Positions 42,206-52,298 of a stretch of 64,000 nt of DNA are shown one piece after another. The translations under genes were made by a program, and so were the position numbers. The notes beneath the pieces were generated by a model. It had not been told where the DNA came from. It ran no database searches and saw only the letters and a list, made by a program, of their open reading frames with translations. Each line of letters opens with the position of its first letter. Positions within the stretch are counted from its first letter, which is position 1. Source of the DNA: Medakamo hakoo (Eukaryota > Chlorophyta > Trebouxiophyceae > Coccomyxaceae); assembly GCA_026636295.1 (NCBI GenBank), contig CP089454.1, positions 124,001 through 188,000 of the forward strand. Reading direction: 5' to 3'.

Positions 42206-42440
42206 AGGAGGAGGGGGGGTGCGGGACGGGTAGAACAGCACACTCCCCATGAGGGGAACGAAAAACGACAACACCCCAGGCACCTGGAGCCTAAGACGCA
42301 ACACGCACACACACTCTCTCTCCCCCCACGCACGCACGCAACCTAAGTCGGGGCCGTCCCTAGGAGGGCACGCTAAAAACACACACAGCACAGCGCACAG
42401 AAAAGGAAGGGAAAAAACGCGCACGAAACTCAAAACACTC
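42206..42440. other. Convergent 3' region MOG1 / MFP2
   Basis: 235 bases with CA/CT simple repeats and A-runs on the plus strand; nothing gene-like. Confidence 0.5.
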
Positions 42441-45082
42441 TCACAGCCGCGACCCGGGCGGCACGCCCGCCCCCAACGCCGTCCCGGCCGCCGCCGCCGC
42501 CGCCAGGTACGGGCACGGCTTGAAAAACCCGCCCAGCCCAACAGGCTCAAACAGGGCAGCCCACTCGGACAGCCGCGCCGCCACGCGGCGCGGCCCGACC
42601 AGGTCGGCCCACTTGATCAGTCCGCCCCGGTACGGCGGGAAGCCCATGGCCAGGACGGACGCGACGTCCAAGTCCGCGGGCTTGTCGACCACGCGTTCCG
42701 CGATGACGCGGCAGCCCTCGTTGACGACGGGGAACAGGACGAATTCCGCGACGTCGGCGGGCGTGCGCAGTTCGACGGGCGGCAGGCGGGCGGCCGACGC
42801 GGCCGCGCGCGACGCGGCCAGGAGCGGGCCCAGCCCCGCCGGGTCGGGCGACGCTTTCCGGCCCGCCCCATACGCGTAGAAGCCCGCGCCCGTCTTCTCG
42901 CCCAGGCGCTTGGCTTCGTTCAGGGCCAGGATGAGCCCCGCCTTGTACACGCGCTCAGGGAAGGCGTCCACGAAGTTGGAGCCGACGTGCAGGCCGACGT
43001 CCGCGCCCACCAGGTCGGACAGGCGGAAGGGCCCCATGGGCATGCCAAACCCCTGCGGGCCCAGGGCCTTGTCAATGGCGTACGGGTCGCCGCCCAGGTC
43101 GGCCAGCAGGCAGGCGGCTTGTGTGTACGGGAAGAAGACGCGGTTGACGGCGAAGCCCGTGCAGGACGTGACGACGACGGGCGTCTTCTTGATGGTGCCA
43201 CCAAACGCGAGCGTGTCCAGGACCGCTTGCGCGTCCGTCAGCCCGGGCGCGCGCACGATTTCCAGGAGGGGCATGACGTGGGCGGGCGAGAAAAAATGGT
43301 TGCCCACCAGGCGAGCGGCGTCGCGCGGGGACAGGGGCGCCGCAATGGCGGCGATGTCGATGGTGGACGTGTTGGTGGACAGGATGGCGGTCGCCGGGAC
43401 GACGGCCGCGACATCGACAAAAATTTGTTGTTTCAGTTTGAGGTCCTCCAGGGCCGCTTCGATGACCATGTCGACGGACGAGAAGGCGGGGGCGTAGTCC
43501 AGGGTTGGAGTGAGGCGGGCCAGCGCGGCTTCCGCGTCGGACGCGGACATGCGGCCCTTTTTGACGCGCGACTCCAGGTTGGACCGCACGCGGCCGACGC
43601 CCGACTCAAGGAAGGCCTGGTTGACTTCCTTGAGCGCCACCTCCAGCCCGGCCAACAGGCACGCCGTCGCGATGCCGGAGCCCATCAGCCCGCCACCAAT
43701 GATGCCCACCCGGCGGATGGGGCGTGGGGACAGGCCGGCGTCCGTGATGCCCGCCACTTTTTTGGTCGAGCGCTGCGCGAAAAAAATGTGGACGAGCGCC
43801 TTGTGCGTGTCGAGCTTGGCCGCATCGGCAAAGGCCTGAGATTCGGCGACCAGCCCGGCCCTGCCGCCGCGCTGGATGCCGGCGCCAATGGCGTCAATGG
43901 TCAGCAGCGGGTGGACGAGGTTGGGCGCCCGCTTGGCCGTCTCGGACCGAGCAAACTCGAGCGTCGCGAGCGCTTCGCCCAGCGGCGGGAGGCGGTCGTT
44001 GCGCTCGAGGGACGAGACGCGCGGCTTCTCGCCCGCCGCGATCGCCAGAGCCCACGCCTTCGCGGCAGGGAGCAGGTCGGCCTGAGGCACCACCGCGTCG
44101 ACCAGGCCCATTTTCAGGGCTTTTTCGGCCTTGACGGGCGCGGACGTCAGAATCATTTGGAGGCCGGCCTGCAGGCCGACCAGGCGGGGCAGGCGCTGCG
44201 TGCCGCCAAAGCCCGGCAGGATGCCGAGCTGAAGTTCGGGCAGGCCCAGCTTGGCGCCGGGCGTGGCGAGGCGCGCATGGCAGGCCAGGGCGACTTCCAG
44301 GCCGCCGCCGAGGGCCAGGGAAGCGATGGCAGCGACGGTGGGCTTGGGGCCGCCTTCCACGAGCGCGCAGAAGGCGTCGTTGATGGAGTGGTCGATCCCA
44401 CCACCGCCGTCAGACGACACAAATTGGGCGATGTCGAATCCCGCTGAGAACGCGCGGTTTCCTTCGCCCGTGATGACGATGGCGGAGACGGCCGGGTCGG
44501 CGTGCGCCCGGCGCAGGCAGTCGAAGAGGGCTTTCAGGACTGGGGTGGAGGGGGGTGGAGAGGAGGGAGGCGGCTGAGTTGGCAGCCGCGCGAGTGGAAG
44601 GTGAAAGGAACGCGTGCGCTTTCGGAGGGAAGGAGGCGGCCAGCGCTTCCGCTCGATGCGCGGGCGACAAGCGCCGCAACCGCGCCTCCCAGCTGTCGGG
44701 AGGGCGAGGGGCGCGGGGTGGAGGGAAGGCGCCCGGCACGGCCCGTAGCGCAGGGTGGGGCCCATTCGTTCGCGGCTGCATCGCTGCCGTGCGTCGTCAC
44801 AAAAACGGGCGCCGCAAGCAACAAAAAAGACAGCACGACAGCGTCACGCCTGTTACCATGCGTGAGACACACACTCAGACTTTCGTGGAGAAAAGGACCA
44901 CACGCGAAGCGGAGCGACCGTCCACGCTGTCCCGACGGCGCCGCTTTGCCCACCCATCAGTCCGGGTGACCTCCGCGGAACATAAAACACTTGCCTTGCG
45001 GGTGCAGCGCGTTGACGGGCGGGTTCGACAACGTAATGGTGGCGACCCCAGCTTCGACGGCGAGAGAAGCGGTGGGCGGCAT
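42441..45082 (-). CDS. MFP2: Peroxisomal multifunctional β-oxidation protein (enoyl-CoA hydratase / 3-hydroxyacyl-CoA dehydrogenase)
   Basis: Exons 44995-45082 and 42441-44539 (phase 1) encode 728 residues. The hydratase domain has NPPVNALHPQVLKALF, FSAGFDIAQF and LGGGLEVALACHARL with the catalytic Glu, then GLPELQLGILPGFGGTQRLP. The dehydrogenase domain has the NAD loop VGIIGGGLMGSGIATAC, STNTSTIDI and NHFFSPAHVMPLLEIV with the catalytic His. The C-terminus is SRL, a type-1 peroxisomal targeting signal, so it works in peroxisomal fatty-acid β-oxidation. The single intron seems to have a GC donor (AAG|GCAAGT), which restores the exact spacing of the conserved N-terminus. Length is normal for plant MFP2/AIM1. 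Confidence 0.94.
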
Positions 45083-45620
45083 GGTGCCTTTTCACGGCGG
45101 GGACCTCTCGAAAAAAAATGGAGAGAGGGGAGAAGAGGGGAGTGGTGGAGCGGTGGAGTGAGCGGTAGAGCGCGAGAGACCCGCGTCGGCCCGGGCTCCC
45201 TCTCGCTCACTTCTTTTTTCCCTCGCCTCACGGTGCGTGGTTTTTTCTCTGGAGTTTGGGCGCTCTCTAGCGAGAGGCGCCTCCGTGCACTGGCCTTGGA
45301 CGGCCTTGCAGGCGGCTTGCCGAGAAGGCGGCGGTCTCAAGAAAAGAGAGAAGGAGCCTCAAGGATGCGAGCACTCACGGACGGCTAGGCGCGCGCGCCC
45401 AGCCCAGAAGCAGTCGGCGCGTCGCCAGCCGGTGCCGGGGCACTCGAATGCCCACACACACCCTCCCACTGAGTAGCTGATGCACTGCACTACTTGATGC
45501 GCGCAAGCGGCTTTGACCCTGCCCTCACAATCCCACGCCCTTTGCCCTTCCTTTTCCCCACGCGCAAAACACCAGCCCGACCCAATTCTTCGCGCTCGCT
45601 CTCGCTCTTGAAACAAAATC
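45083..45620. promoter_or_regulatory. Divergent region MFP2 / protochlorophyllide reductase
   Basis: 538 bases, the longest head-to-head gap, between the peroxisomal MFP2 and POR start codons. It contains A and T runs (45110-45117, 45211-45216) and no convincing frame. Light-responsive elements for POR would be expected here but none is recognised by eye. Confidence 0.4.
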
Positions 45621-47085
45621 ATGGCCTTCACCCTGTCCGCCGCCCCCTCCGCGGCCCTGTCCGCTCGCCGTAACACCGCTGGTGCTGCCCGCGTTGTCGC
45701 TCCTGCGGGCGCGCGCGTCGCCCGCGTCGCCGCGCCTGTTCGCGGCCCCGCGCCCGCGTCCGCGACCGCGACCGCCGCGCCGCCGGCCCTGTCCCAGCCG
45801 CCGTCCGCCGTGACGACGGAGCCCAAGACCTCCCAGAAAAAGACGGCCGTCATCACGGGCGCGTCTTCGGGCTTAGGCCTCAACGCCGCCAAGGCCCTGG
45901 CCGCCACGGGCGACTGGCACGTCGTCATGGCCTGCCGCGACTACTCGAAGGCCGACGCGGCCGCGAAACGGTTGGGCCTGCCCAAGGTATGAGAGAACGA
46001 TTGGGAGGGGTGTTTCTCTCGGTCGATGAGCAGCACGGCGTGTGGGCTTGAGTCTGGAAAGGGTTGGAGGGCGGCCGAGTGCAGGGCGTGGCCGTGGTGA
46101 GGCGAAACGCAAGGCCTGTTGGTCCTGCGAATTCCCGACCCGACGCGCGAGGGGGAGCGCCGGCGCGACCGGGCGCGAAACCTGATCCACCCTTATCCAA
46201 AATCTGGCACCCCTCCCTCCGCACGCCGCGACCGCCGCCTTCCCTCACGCCCCTCCCCCCAAACACACACTCACCTCCAAAACCTCCCAGGGCTCCTATT
46301 CCATCATGCACTTGGACCTGGCCTCCCTCGACTCCGTGCGGTCCTTCGTCGACGCCTTCCGCAAGTCGGGCCGCCGCCTGGACGCGCTCGTCGCCAACGC
46401 GGCCGTCTACCTGCCGACGGCCAAGGAGCCCACGTTCACGGCCGACGGCTTTGAGCTGTCCGCGGGCACCAACCACTTGGGCCACTTCCTGCTGTGCAAC
46501 CTGCTCCTGTCCGACCTGGCGGCGGCGCCCGGGCCGACCAAGCCGCGCATGGTGATTGTCGGCTCCATCACCGGCAACACCAACACCCTGGCCGGCAACG
46601 TGCCGCCCAAGGCCGACCTGGGCGACTTGCGCGGCCTGGCCGCCGGCATCGGCCCGGGCACGACCGCCATGATGGACGGCGGCGAGTTCGACGGCGCCAA
46701 GGCGTACAAGGACTCGAAGGTGTGCAACATGCTGACGATGCGGGAGATGCACAAGCGCTTCCACGACAGCACGGGCGTGACGTTCTCGTCCCTGTACCCG
46801 GGCTGCATCGCGGAGACCGGCCTGTTCCGGTCGCACTACGGGCTCTTCAAGACGCTCTTCCCCGTCTTCCAGAAGTACGTGACGAAGGGCTACGTGTCGG
46901 AGGAGGAGGCGGGCAAGCGCCTGGCGGCCGTCATTGCCGACCCCAAGCTCGAAAAGTCGGGCGTGTACTGGTCCTTCTCCGAGGAGTCCGGCTCCTTTGA
47001 GAACGAGGTGTCGGACGAGGTGGCGGACGACGCCAAGGCGGCCAAGCTGTGGGACGTGTCCGCCAAGCTTGTGGGCCTGGCGTGA
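45621..47085 (+). CDS. POR: Light-dependent protochlorophyllide oxidoreductase, plastid precursor
   Basis: Exons 45621-45986 and 46291-47085 (phase 0) encode 386 residues. A ~70-residue Ala/Arg/Pro-rich transit peptide precedes the short-chain dehydrogenase fold: [20 protein letters not shown] (NADPH loop), [23 protein letters not shown], and the active-site pair Tyr261/Lys265 in [10 protein letters not shown]. The segments [16 protein letters not shown] and [18 protein letters not shown] are POR-specific. It reduces protochlorophyllide to chlorophyllide in the light, in plastid membranes. All key residues are present and length is normal. Confidence 0.97.
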
Positions 47086-47407
47086 GGTGTGGGGGTGTGG
47101 ATGGGACGCGCGTGGGGTGGTGTGGGTGGTTGGGAGGGAGAGGAAACAAGGACGAGAGAGAGTGGGGTTCCTTTTGGGCGTCCCCGTGATTCTTGCCACC
47201 CCTCGCTCTAGCAGCGCGGGGCGAGCGTGCGTGTGTGTGGGCGCGTGCGTCTGTGTGATCGAAAAAAACGACGACGATTCGCCTTGACAAACACAAAAAA
47301 ATTAACCACCCATCCTCCGCGCCACTCTCTGTCGAGAGACGGAGAAGCCTCTGCGCGCCCGCCCTACCCCCCCCCCCGCCCCAGCCCCGCGCCCGCTGCA
47401 CCTCATT
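47086..47407. other. Convergent 3' region POR / radical SAM gene
   Basis: 322 bases, both 3' UTRs. It includes a GT-rich stretch at about 47226-47258, A-runs at 47263-47268 and 47294-47300, and C11 at 47367-47377 (G11 on the sense strand of the radical SAM gene). Confidence 0.55.
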
Positions 47408-48664
47408 CTAGGCCTGCCCGCCACACCCGCTCCCACTGCCCGCCGTGCACCCAAAGCAGTGGGACCCGACTGCGATGGGCGCGCCTTCCAGCTCGTCCAA
47501 CGACCTCAACTCAAAGACGCTCTTGGCCGGCCCGCGGCCTCCCAACCCAATGGCCAGCTGCTGGTTGAAGTCGCAGTCGTGCAGCGAGCCGTCCCAGGCG
47601 ACGGAGACCGTGTTGCGGCACATCAACCCTCCCACCGTGGCCGGGTTGAAATTGTCGACGAGCAGCGCCAAATACGTCCTCAGCCCGCCGTCTTGCTTGG
47701 ACAGGTCGTCCGCAAAGCGCTTGATGGGCATGTTGTTCAGGGCCAGCAGGTTGGAGAAGACGATGCCGTAGGTCTCGCCGAGTTCGGAGCGGTACGCGGG
47801 CTCCAGGGTCGCCTGCGGCGGGGCCAAGAAGGCGCCGCCCGGGTTGTACACAAGGTCCAGGGTCAGCCCACGCCCGTCGTCCTGCCCGTACCCGAGGGCG
47901 TTCAGCGCCTTCAGCCCGTCGATCGACCTCTGAAAGACGCCGCGCCCGCGCTGGGCTTCCACGGTGTCGGGCGTGTAGCAGGGCAGGGAGGCCACGACGC
48001 GCACGCGCTGCTCCGCCAGGAACTCTGCCAAGTCCTCCTGGCCGGGCTCCGACAGCACGGTGAGGTTGCACCGGTCAATGACGGACAAGCCCAGCGCCCG
48101 GCCGCCCTTCACCAGTCGACGAAAGACGGCGGCGTTCAGTTCGGGCGCGCCGCCGGTCAGGTCGAGCGTCGTGAGCGACGCACACCCCGCCGCCAACTCC
48201 AGACACTGGTCGGCCGTCCGTTCATCCATCATTTCCGCCGTGCGCAGCGGCGACGATTCGACGTGGCAGTGCCGGCACGCCTGGTTGCAGTACAGGCCGA
48301 CGTTGAGCTGGAGCGTGGTGGTCGGGCCGCGGCGGAGGAGGCTGGGCGAGCCCGTCCGTTCGGACACAAACTGCCCAAACGGCGGGACGCCCAGGTCGTC
48401 GAGGGCCCGGCGCCGGGCGGCGCGTTCGGCCGCCGTCAGAGCGGCCTGGCCGCCTGGTCGCGAGACGGTGGCGATGAGGGCCTGGTGTTCTGGGTCCGCC
48501 GCCAAGTCGGCGAGCGTCTCCGGGATGAGCGACGACGGGGGAGGCGGGGGTGGGGGCGGGGTCGGCGCGGACGCCGGCGGGCGCGGCGCGCGGGCGGCGC
48601 TGGCGGGGCGAGTCCCCACGCCCGGGCGGGGTGCACCACCGTGTCGGGCAGCAGGCGCCCGCAT
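47408..48664 (-). CDS. Radical SAM protein, ArsS-like (arsenosugar biosynthesis type)
   Basis: Single exon, 418 residues. After a ~100-residue Pro/Ala/Arg-rich leader that could be an organelle presequence, the radical SAM core has CNQACRHC (Cys126, 130, 133) in LQLNVGLYCNQACRHCHVES, then TLDLTGGAPELN. The C-terminal part contains PGGAFLAPPQATLEPAYR, GIVFSNLLALNNMPIKRFA, MCRNTVSVAWDGSLHDCDFN and Cys-rich HCFGCTAGSGSGCGG, the DUF3641 pattern. Known ArsS makes dimethylarsinoyl-ribosides from SAM and dimethylarsinous acid; substrate here is inferred. The family is common in cyanobacteria and algae, so bacterial origin is likely. No arsenic gene partner lies nearby. Confidence 0.88.
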   Translation of the reverse strand: MRAPAARHGGAPRPGVGTRPASAARAPRPPASAPTPPPPPPPPSSLIPETLADLAADPEHQALIATVSRPGGQAALTAAERAARRRALDDLGVPPFGQFVSERTGSPSLLRRGPTTTLQLNVGLYCNQACRHCHVESSPLRTAEMMDERTADQCLELAAGCASLTTLDLTGGAPELNAAVFRRLVKGGRALGLSVIDRCNLTVLSEPGQEDLAEFLAEQRVRVVASLPCYTPDTVEAQRGRGVFQRSIDGLKALNALGYGQDDGRGLTLDLVYNPGGAFLAPPQATLEPAYRSELGETYGIVFSNLLALNNMPIKRFADDLSKQDGGLRTYLALLVDNFNPATVGGLMCRNTVSVAWDGSLHDCDFNQQLAIGLGGRGPAKSVFELRSLDELEGAPIAVGSHCFGCTAGSGSGCGGQA

Positions 48665-49033
48665 GGCCGCAAAGGTGGCAGACAGGCGGCAAGCCGGCTG
48701 GCGGCGGCCGGGTTTTGCGCGCTGCGGCGATAGAAAAAATAAGAATAAAAAAACGTGTAGGCATCCGCTCCAGCACGGCCAAAACAAACCAACACTCTCT
48801 CCTCCACGCCCCCCCCCCCCCCCCCCCCACCCACCCACGCGCGTCTCCCTCTTTTTTTCTCTCCGCCCGCCCACCGCACCTCCCCCCGTTGTTTTTGTAG
48901 CCCCTCACCGCCACATCCGTTGTGTATAAAAAAAGACGGTGTGTGCGGCCGCTTGTTGTTTGTTTTGTTGTTGTGTTTGTGCCTCTCTCTCCCGCCCTCC
49001 CATCCATCCATCCCCACCCGTTTTTTTTTTCTC
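48665..49033. other. Intergenic region between radical SAM gene and PAT1
   Basis: 369 bases between two minus-strand genes: PAT1 3' UTR and the radical SAM promoter. It holds C20 (48809-48828), T7 and A-runs (48851-48857, 48928-48934) and the T10 run next to the PAT1 stop. Confidence 0.6.
48809..48828 (-). repeat. Poly-G tract (C20 on plus)
   Basis: Twenty C on plus, G20 in the PAT1 sense strand, about 205 bases after the PAT1 stop. Confidence 0.93.
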
Positions 49034-49966
49034 TCATGCCAGCTTGGCCAGCGCCGCCTTCACCGGCGCGGCCGCCCCCTCCCCCACGTGCGGCAGGGCC
49101 GTCCGCACAAGGGCAGTCGGCACAACGCGGCGCGCGTACGCCGCCGCTTCCGTCGCGCCGGCGTCCACCGCCATGGCGTGGACAGCGACGAGCGTGTCGA
49201 CGTGCGACGCCAGCAGCGCCCACAGCCCGCCGACGGACCCGGCCCACCGCTTGGCGTCGGCGGGCGTGGGGGCGGCGGGCCCCGCCGGCGGCTCGCTGCC
49301 CACGCCCGGCGCCAGGCCCAACTCCTGGGCGCGCAGCAGGACGGCGGCCAGGACGTCCGTCAGCCAGGGGCGGGCGGCGGGGCCGCCGCCCCCGCCCGAC
49401 CCGCCGCCGCCGCCCTCGTCGCCCAGCGACGGCGGGAGGAGCGGGAGCAGCGCGTCCGCGGGCGACGCCGCGCCCGCCGCCCGCTCGCCCAGCGTGCCCT
49501 TGACGAGCGCGTCCAGGGCGTCGGACAGGGAGGCCGGCGTCGGCAGGCGGCGGGCGAGGGACGCGGCCGCGGCCGCGACGCCGGCCGTCGCGTCGACTTC
49601 CGCCGCCTCGGCCCCACTCCCGCCCGCCCGCTCCGGCTCGGCAAACAGGTCGGCCGCGTTGCGGAGGGTGGCCCAGAGCAGGGTGAGGGGCGGCGGCGAC
49701 CCGTCCTCCCCCCAGGCCAGGGGGGCACACAGGAGGCGGAGGGCGTGCGCCAGCATGGCCCGGCCCTTGGGCAGGGCCATCAGCCGACTGAACACCGCGT
49801 CGCCCGCGCCGGCGCCGGGCGGGACGGCGGCGTCAGGCAGGCGCATGGACGACGCGATGGCGGCCAGCAGCGCCGCCCGGCGGCCCGCCAGCACGAACCG
49901 GTCGGGGCGGGGCGGGGCGTCGGCGCAGCCCTCGTCGGCGTCCCCCAGGCCGGGCGGGCCACTGTG

Positions 49967-49999
<33 letters not shown>

Positions 50000-52090
50000 C
50001 ATGACCGCCCACAGGCGGTCGATGTCGTCCACGTCCAGCGCCCGCACCGCGCACTCTTCCACCACCAGCCGGGCGGCCAGGCGGGGTTCGTCCGCCAAGC
50101 GCCGGCGGGGCGGGGCCGGGCCGCTGCCCGGCGGCGTGCTGGGCGGAGACGGCCCGCCACCGCGCTTCTTGCCGTCTCCTTTGCCCTCGTCCGCTTCGGG
50201 CGGGGGTCCGCCCCCTAAGTCCATGAGCGGGCGCGGGCGCCGCAGGTTGGAGACGGGGATGCGGCCCAGGCCTTCGAGGCGGACGCACGCGGGCGCGTCG
50301 CGCCCGCCGTCCAGGCCGCCGCCCCCGCCCACACCGCCGCCCAGGGCCTCCACGACGTCGCGCAGGCCGTCCGGCGCAAACGGCCGTGCGTGCGCGGCCC
50401 GCTGCGCGCCCGGCCCCAGGGCGGCCAGCTTGGCCTGGTAGTAAAAGTCTTCGGCGTAAGGGGGGCCCGCGTGCACGGCCCGCCACTGCGCGCGCAGAAT
50501 CTGGTCCACCTCGTCGGGCGCCATGGCTGACGAGCCGTGCGCCCGGCGCCGAGCGACGAGGGACATGGGCGGCGGCGGGCCGCCGCGGTCGTGGAAGGGT
50601 GGCGGCGGGCCGCGGCCGCCGGGGAAGGGGCCGCCGGGGAAGGGGCCGCCGGGGAAGGGGGGGCCGGGGAAGGGGCCGCGCCCGCCTGGGAACGGGCCGC
50701 GGCCGGGGAAGGGGGCGCCGCCGCGCCCGCCGCCGCGGCCGCCGACGAGGACGACGCGCGGGCCACCGGGCGCGCCGGGCGGTGGCGGCGGCCCCGCACC
50801 ACGGCCGGCGGCGGCGGCGGCGGCGGCGCGGGCCGCCCACACGTTTTGCGGTGGCGGCGGCGGGCCCGCAGCCTGGCCGGGGTGGGGCGGGTGGTGCCGG
50901 GGCGGCGGCGGGAAGGCGCCGCCGCCGCGGCCGGGCGCGGGCCCTCCCCGCCCCGCGTACGGGTGCTGCTGCTGCTGCATGTGTGGCGGCGGCCCAGGGC
51001 GCCCGCCGCCGCCGGGCGGGAAGGCCGCCGCGGCCGCCGCGGCCTTCATGCGCGCCTCCACCTCCGCGGCCGACAGGGGGGGCCCTGGCGGCGGAGGCGG
51101 CGCGGCCGCCGCCGCGGCGCGCGCCCGCATCTGGGCTTCCAAATCGGACGCTGAGACGGGGCCGGGGCGGCCGTAGGGCGGCGGGACGGACGGCGGGACG
51201 GACGGCGGCGGCGCGGGCCCGCCGCCCGCGCCAGTGCCGGCCGCGGCCGCGGTCCGCAGCGCGGCCGCATACACGGACAGCGGCGCGCCGGCCGGCAGGC
51301 CGCGCAGGACGGGCGGCGCGACCGGCTCCAGGCGGGAGCCCGCGCCCAGCAGCCCCGCGCCCGCGCCCAGGGGTGGGGGCGGGGCGCGCGGGCGGGGGGC
51401 GGCGCCGCCGCCGCCGCCGAGCAGGTCGGGGAGGTGAAACCCGGCGCCGCCGCCGGCGCCGGGCGGCGCCTCCTCGTCGTCGTCCACCCCCAGCCCCGCC
51501 GCCCGCATGCCCGCCGCGAACATGGCGGCATACGACAGGTCGGTGTAGTCGTCGAGCGTCCCCGCGTCGTCGTCCACCAGGTCCAGGTCGCCCACCGTCG
51601 GGTCGTCGCCCTCGCCGCCGTCGGGCGGGGGGCCTTCCTCCTCTGGCGGCGCGTCGACGCCGGCCTCCAACTCGCCGTCCGACCCACCCAAACCGCCCAA
51701 GTCGTCGTCCAGGCCGCCACCGCCGCCGCCTCCACCGCCCAGGTCGAAGAAGGAGTACTGGGACGCGTCAAAGGCGGGCGGGGCGGGGGCCTGTTGAGAG
51801 AGGTGAGGAGGGAGGAGGGGACCGGCATGGAGCGATCGGTGAGAGAGAGAGCGGGAAGGAAAGGGGGAGCAGTGCGAGGACGTGGCTGCTCTCGCGCGCT
51901 TGCTGCCGGGAGGGCAGCCATCTGACGGGCAGTGCAGACGTGGTGCGGCGCAGCATTGGGCGGATGGGGTGTGCGCTGGCGGGCGTTTTTTCGGAGCGGT
52001 GCTGGCGAGCGAATGGCCAGCGACACGGACAAAGAAACAACGCACCTCGCCGCCGATGGCCGCGGACGCGAAGTCGCCGTCGTCGCCCAT
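49034..52090 (-). CDS. PAT1: PAT1 homologue, mRNA decapping activator
   Basis: Exons 52046-52090 and 49034-51790 (phase 0) encode 933 residues. After the join the protein reads FDASQYSFFDLGGGGG, the N-terminal PAT1 signature that binds the DEAD helicase Dhh1/DDX6, followed by an acidic region and a long Pro/Gly/Arg-rich linker. The central motif MAPDEVDQILRAQWRAVHAG, PPYAEDFYYQAKLAALG and VRLEGLGRIPVSNLRRPRPL is diagnostic; the C-terminal helical Pat1C domain ends at AKLA. PAT1 links deadenylation to decapping in cytoplasmic P-bodies with LSM1-7. RGG-like repeats (PFPGGRGPFPGP) lie in the linker. A poly-Gly run of about 11 codons occurs near 49975-50000. Confidence 0.92.
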
Positions 52091-52298
52091 GACGGCGTTG
52101 ACGGGATTGAGCAGGCGCGCTGCTGTGTGTTGCTTGCGTGCGGAGGGAGGAACGGGCACTCTCTAATCCGCCCTCTCTCCCACTCTCGCCCCACGGAAAC
52201 GTAGCTATGACCACCTCGCGGCTTTGCTTTCCTTCACACTCGCTTCGCGCGTGCGCTCTCTTTGCGTGCACACGCCCCACGCGCCACGCACCACCGCC
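52091..52298. promoter_or_regulatory. Divergent promoter region, PAT1 / PhyH
   Basis: 208 bases between start codons. An out-of-frame ATG at 52207 lies in the PhyH leader and opens a short upstream frame; it may damp translation. Confidence 0.35.

Noticed and set aside
42249-44447. A 732-codon plus-strand frame opposite MFP2
   Set aside because: Shadow of a strongly conserved enzyme on the other strand.
52224-52298. Longer PhyH start upstream of 52299
   Set aside because: The only in-frame candidate is TTG; the ATG at 52207 is out of frame.
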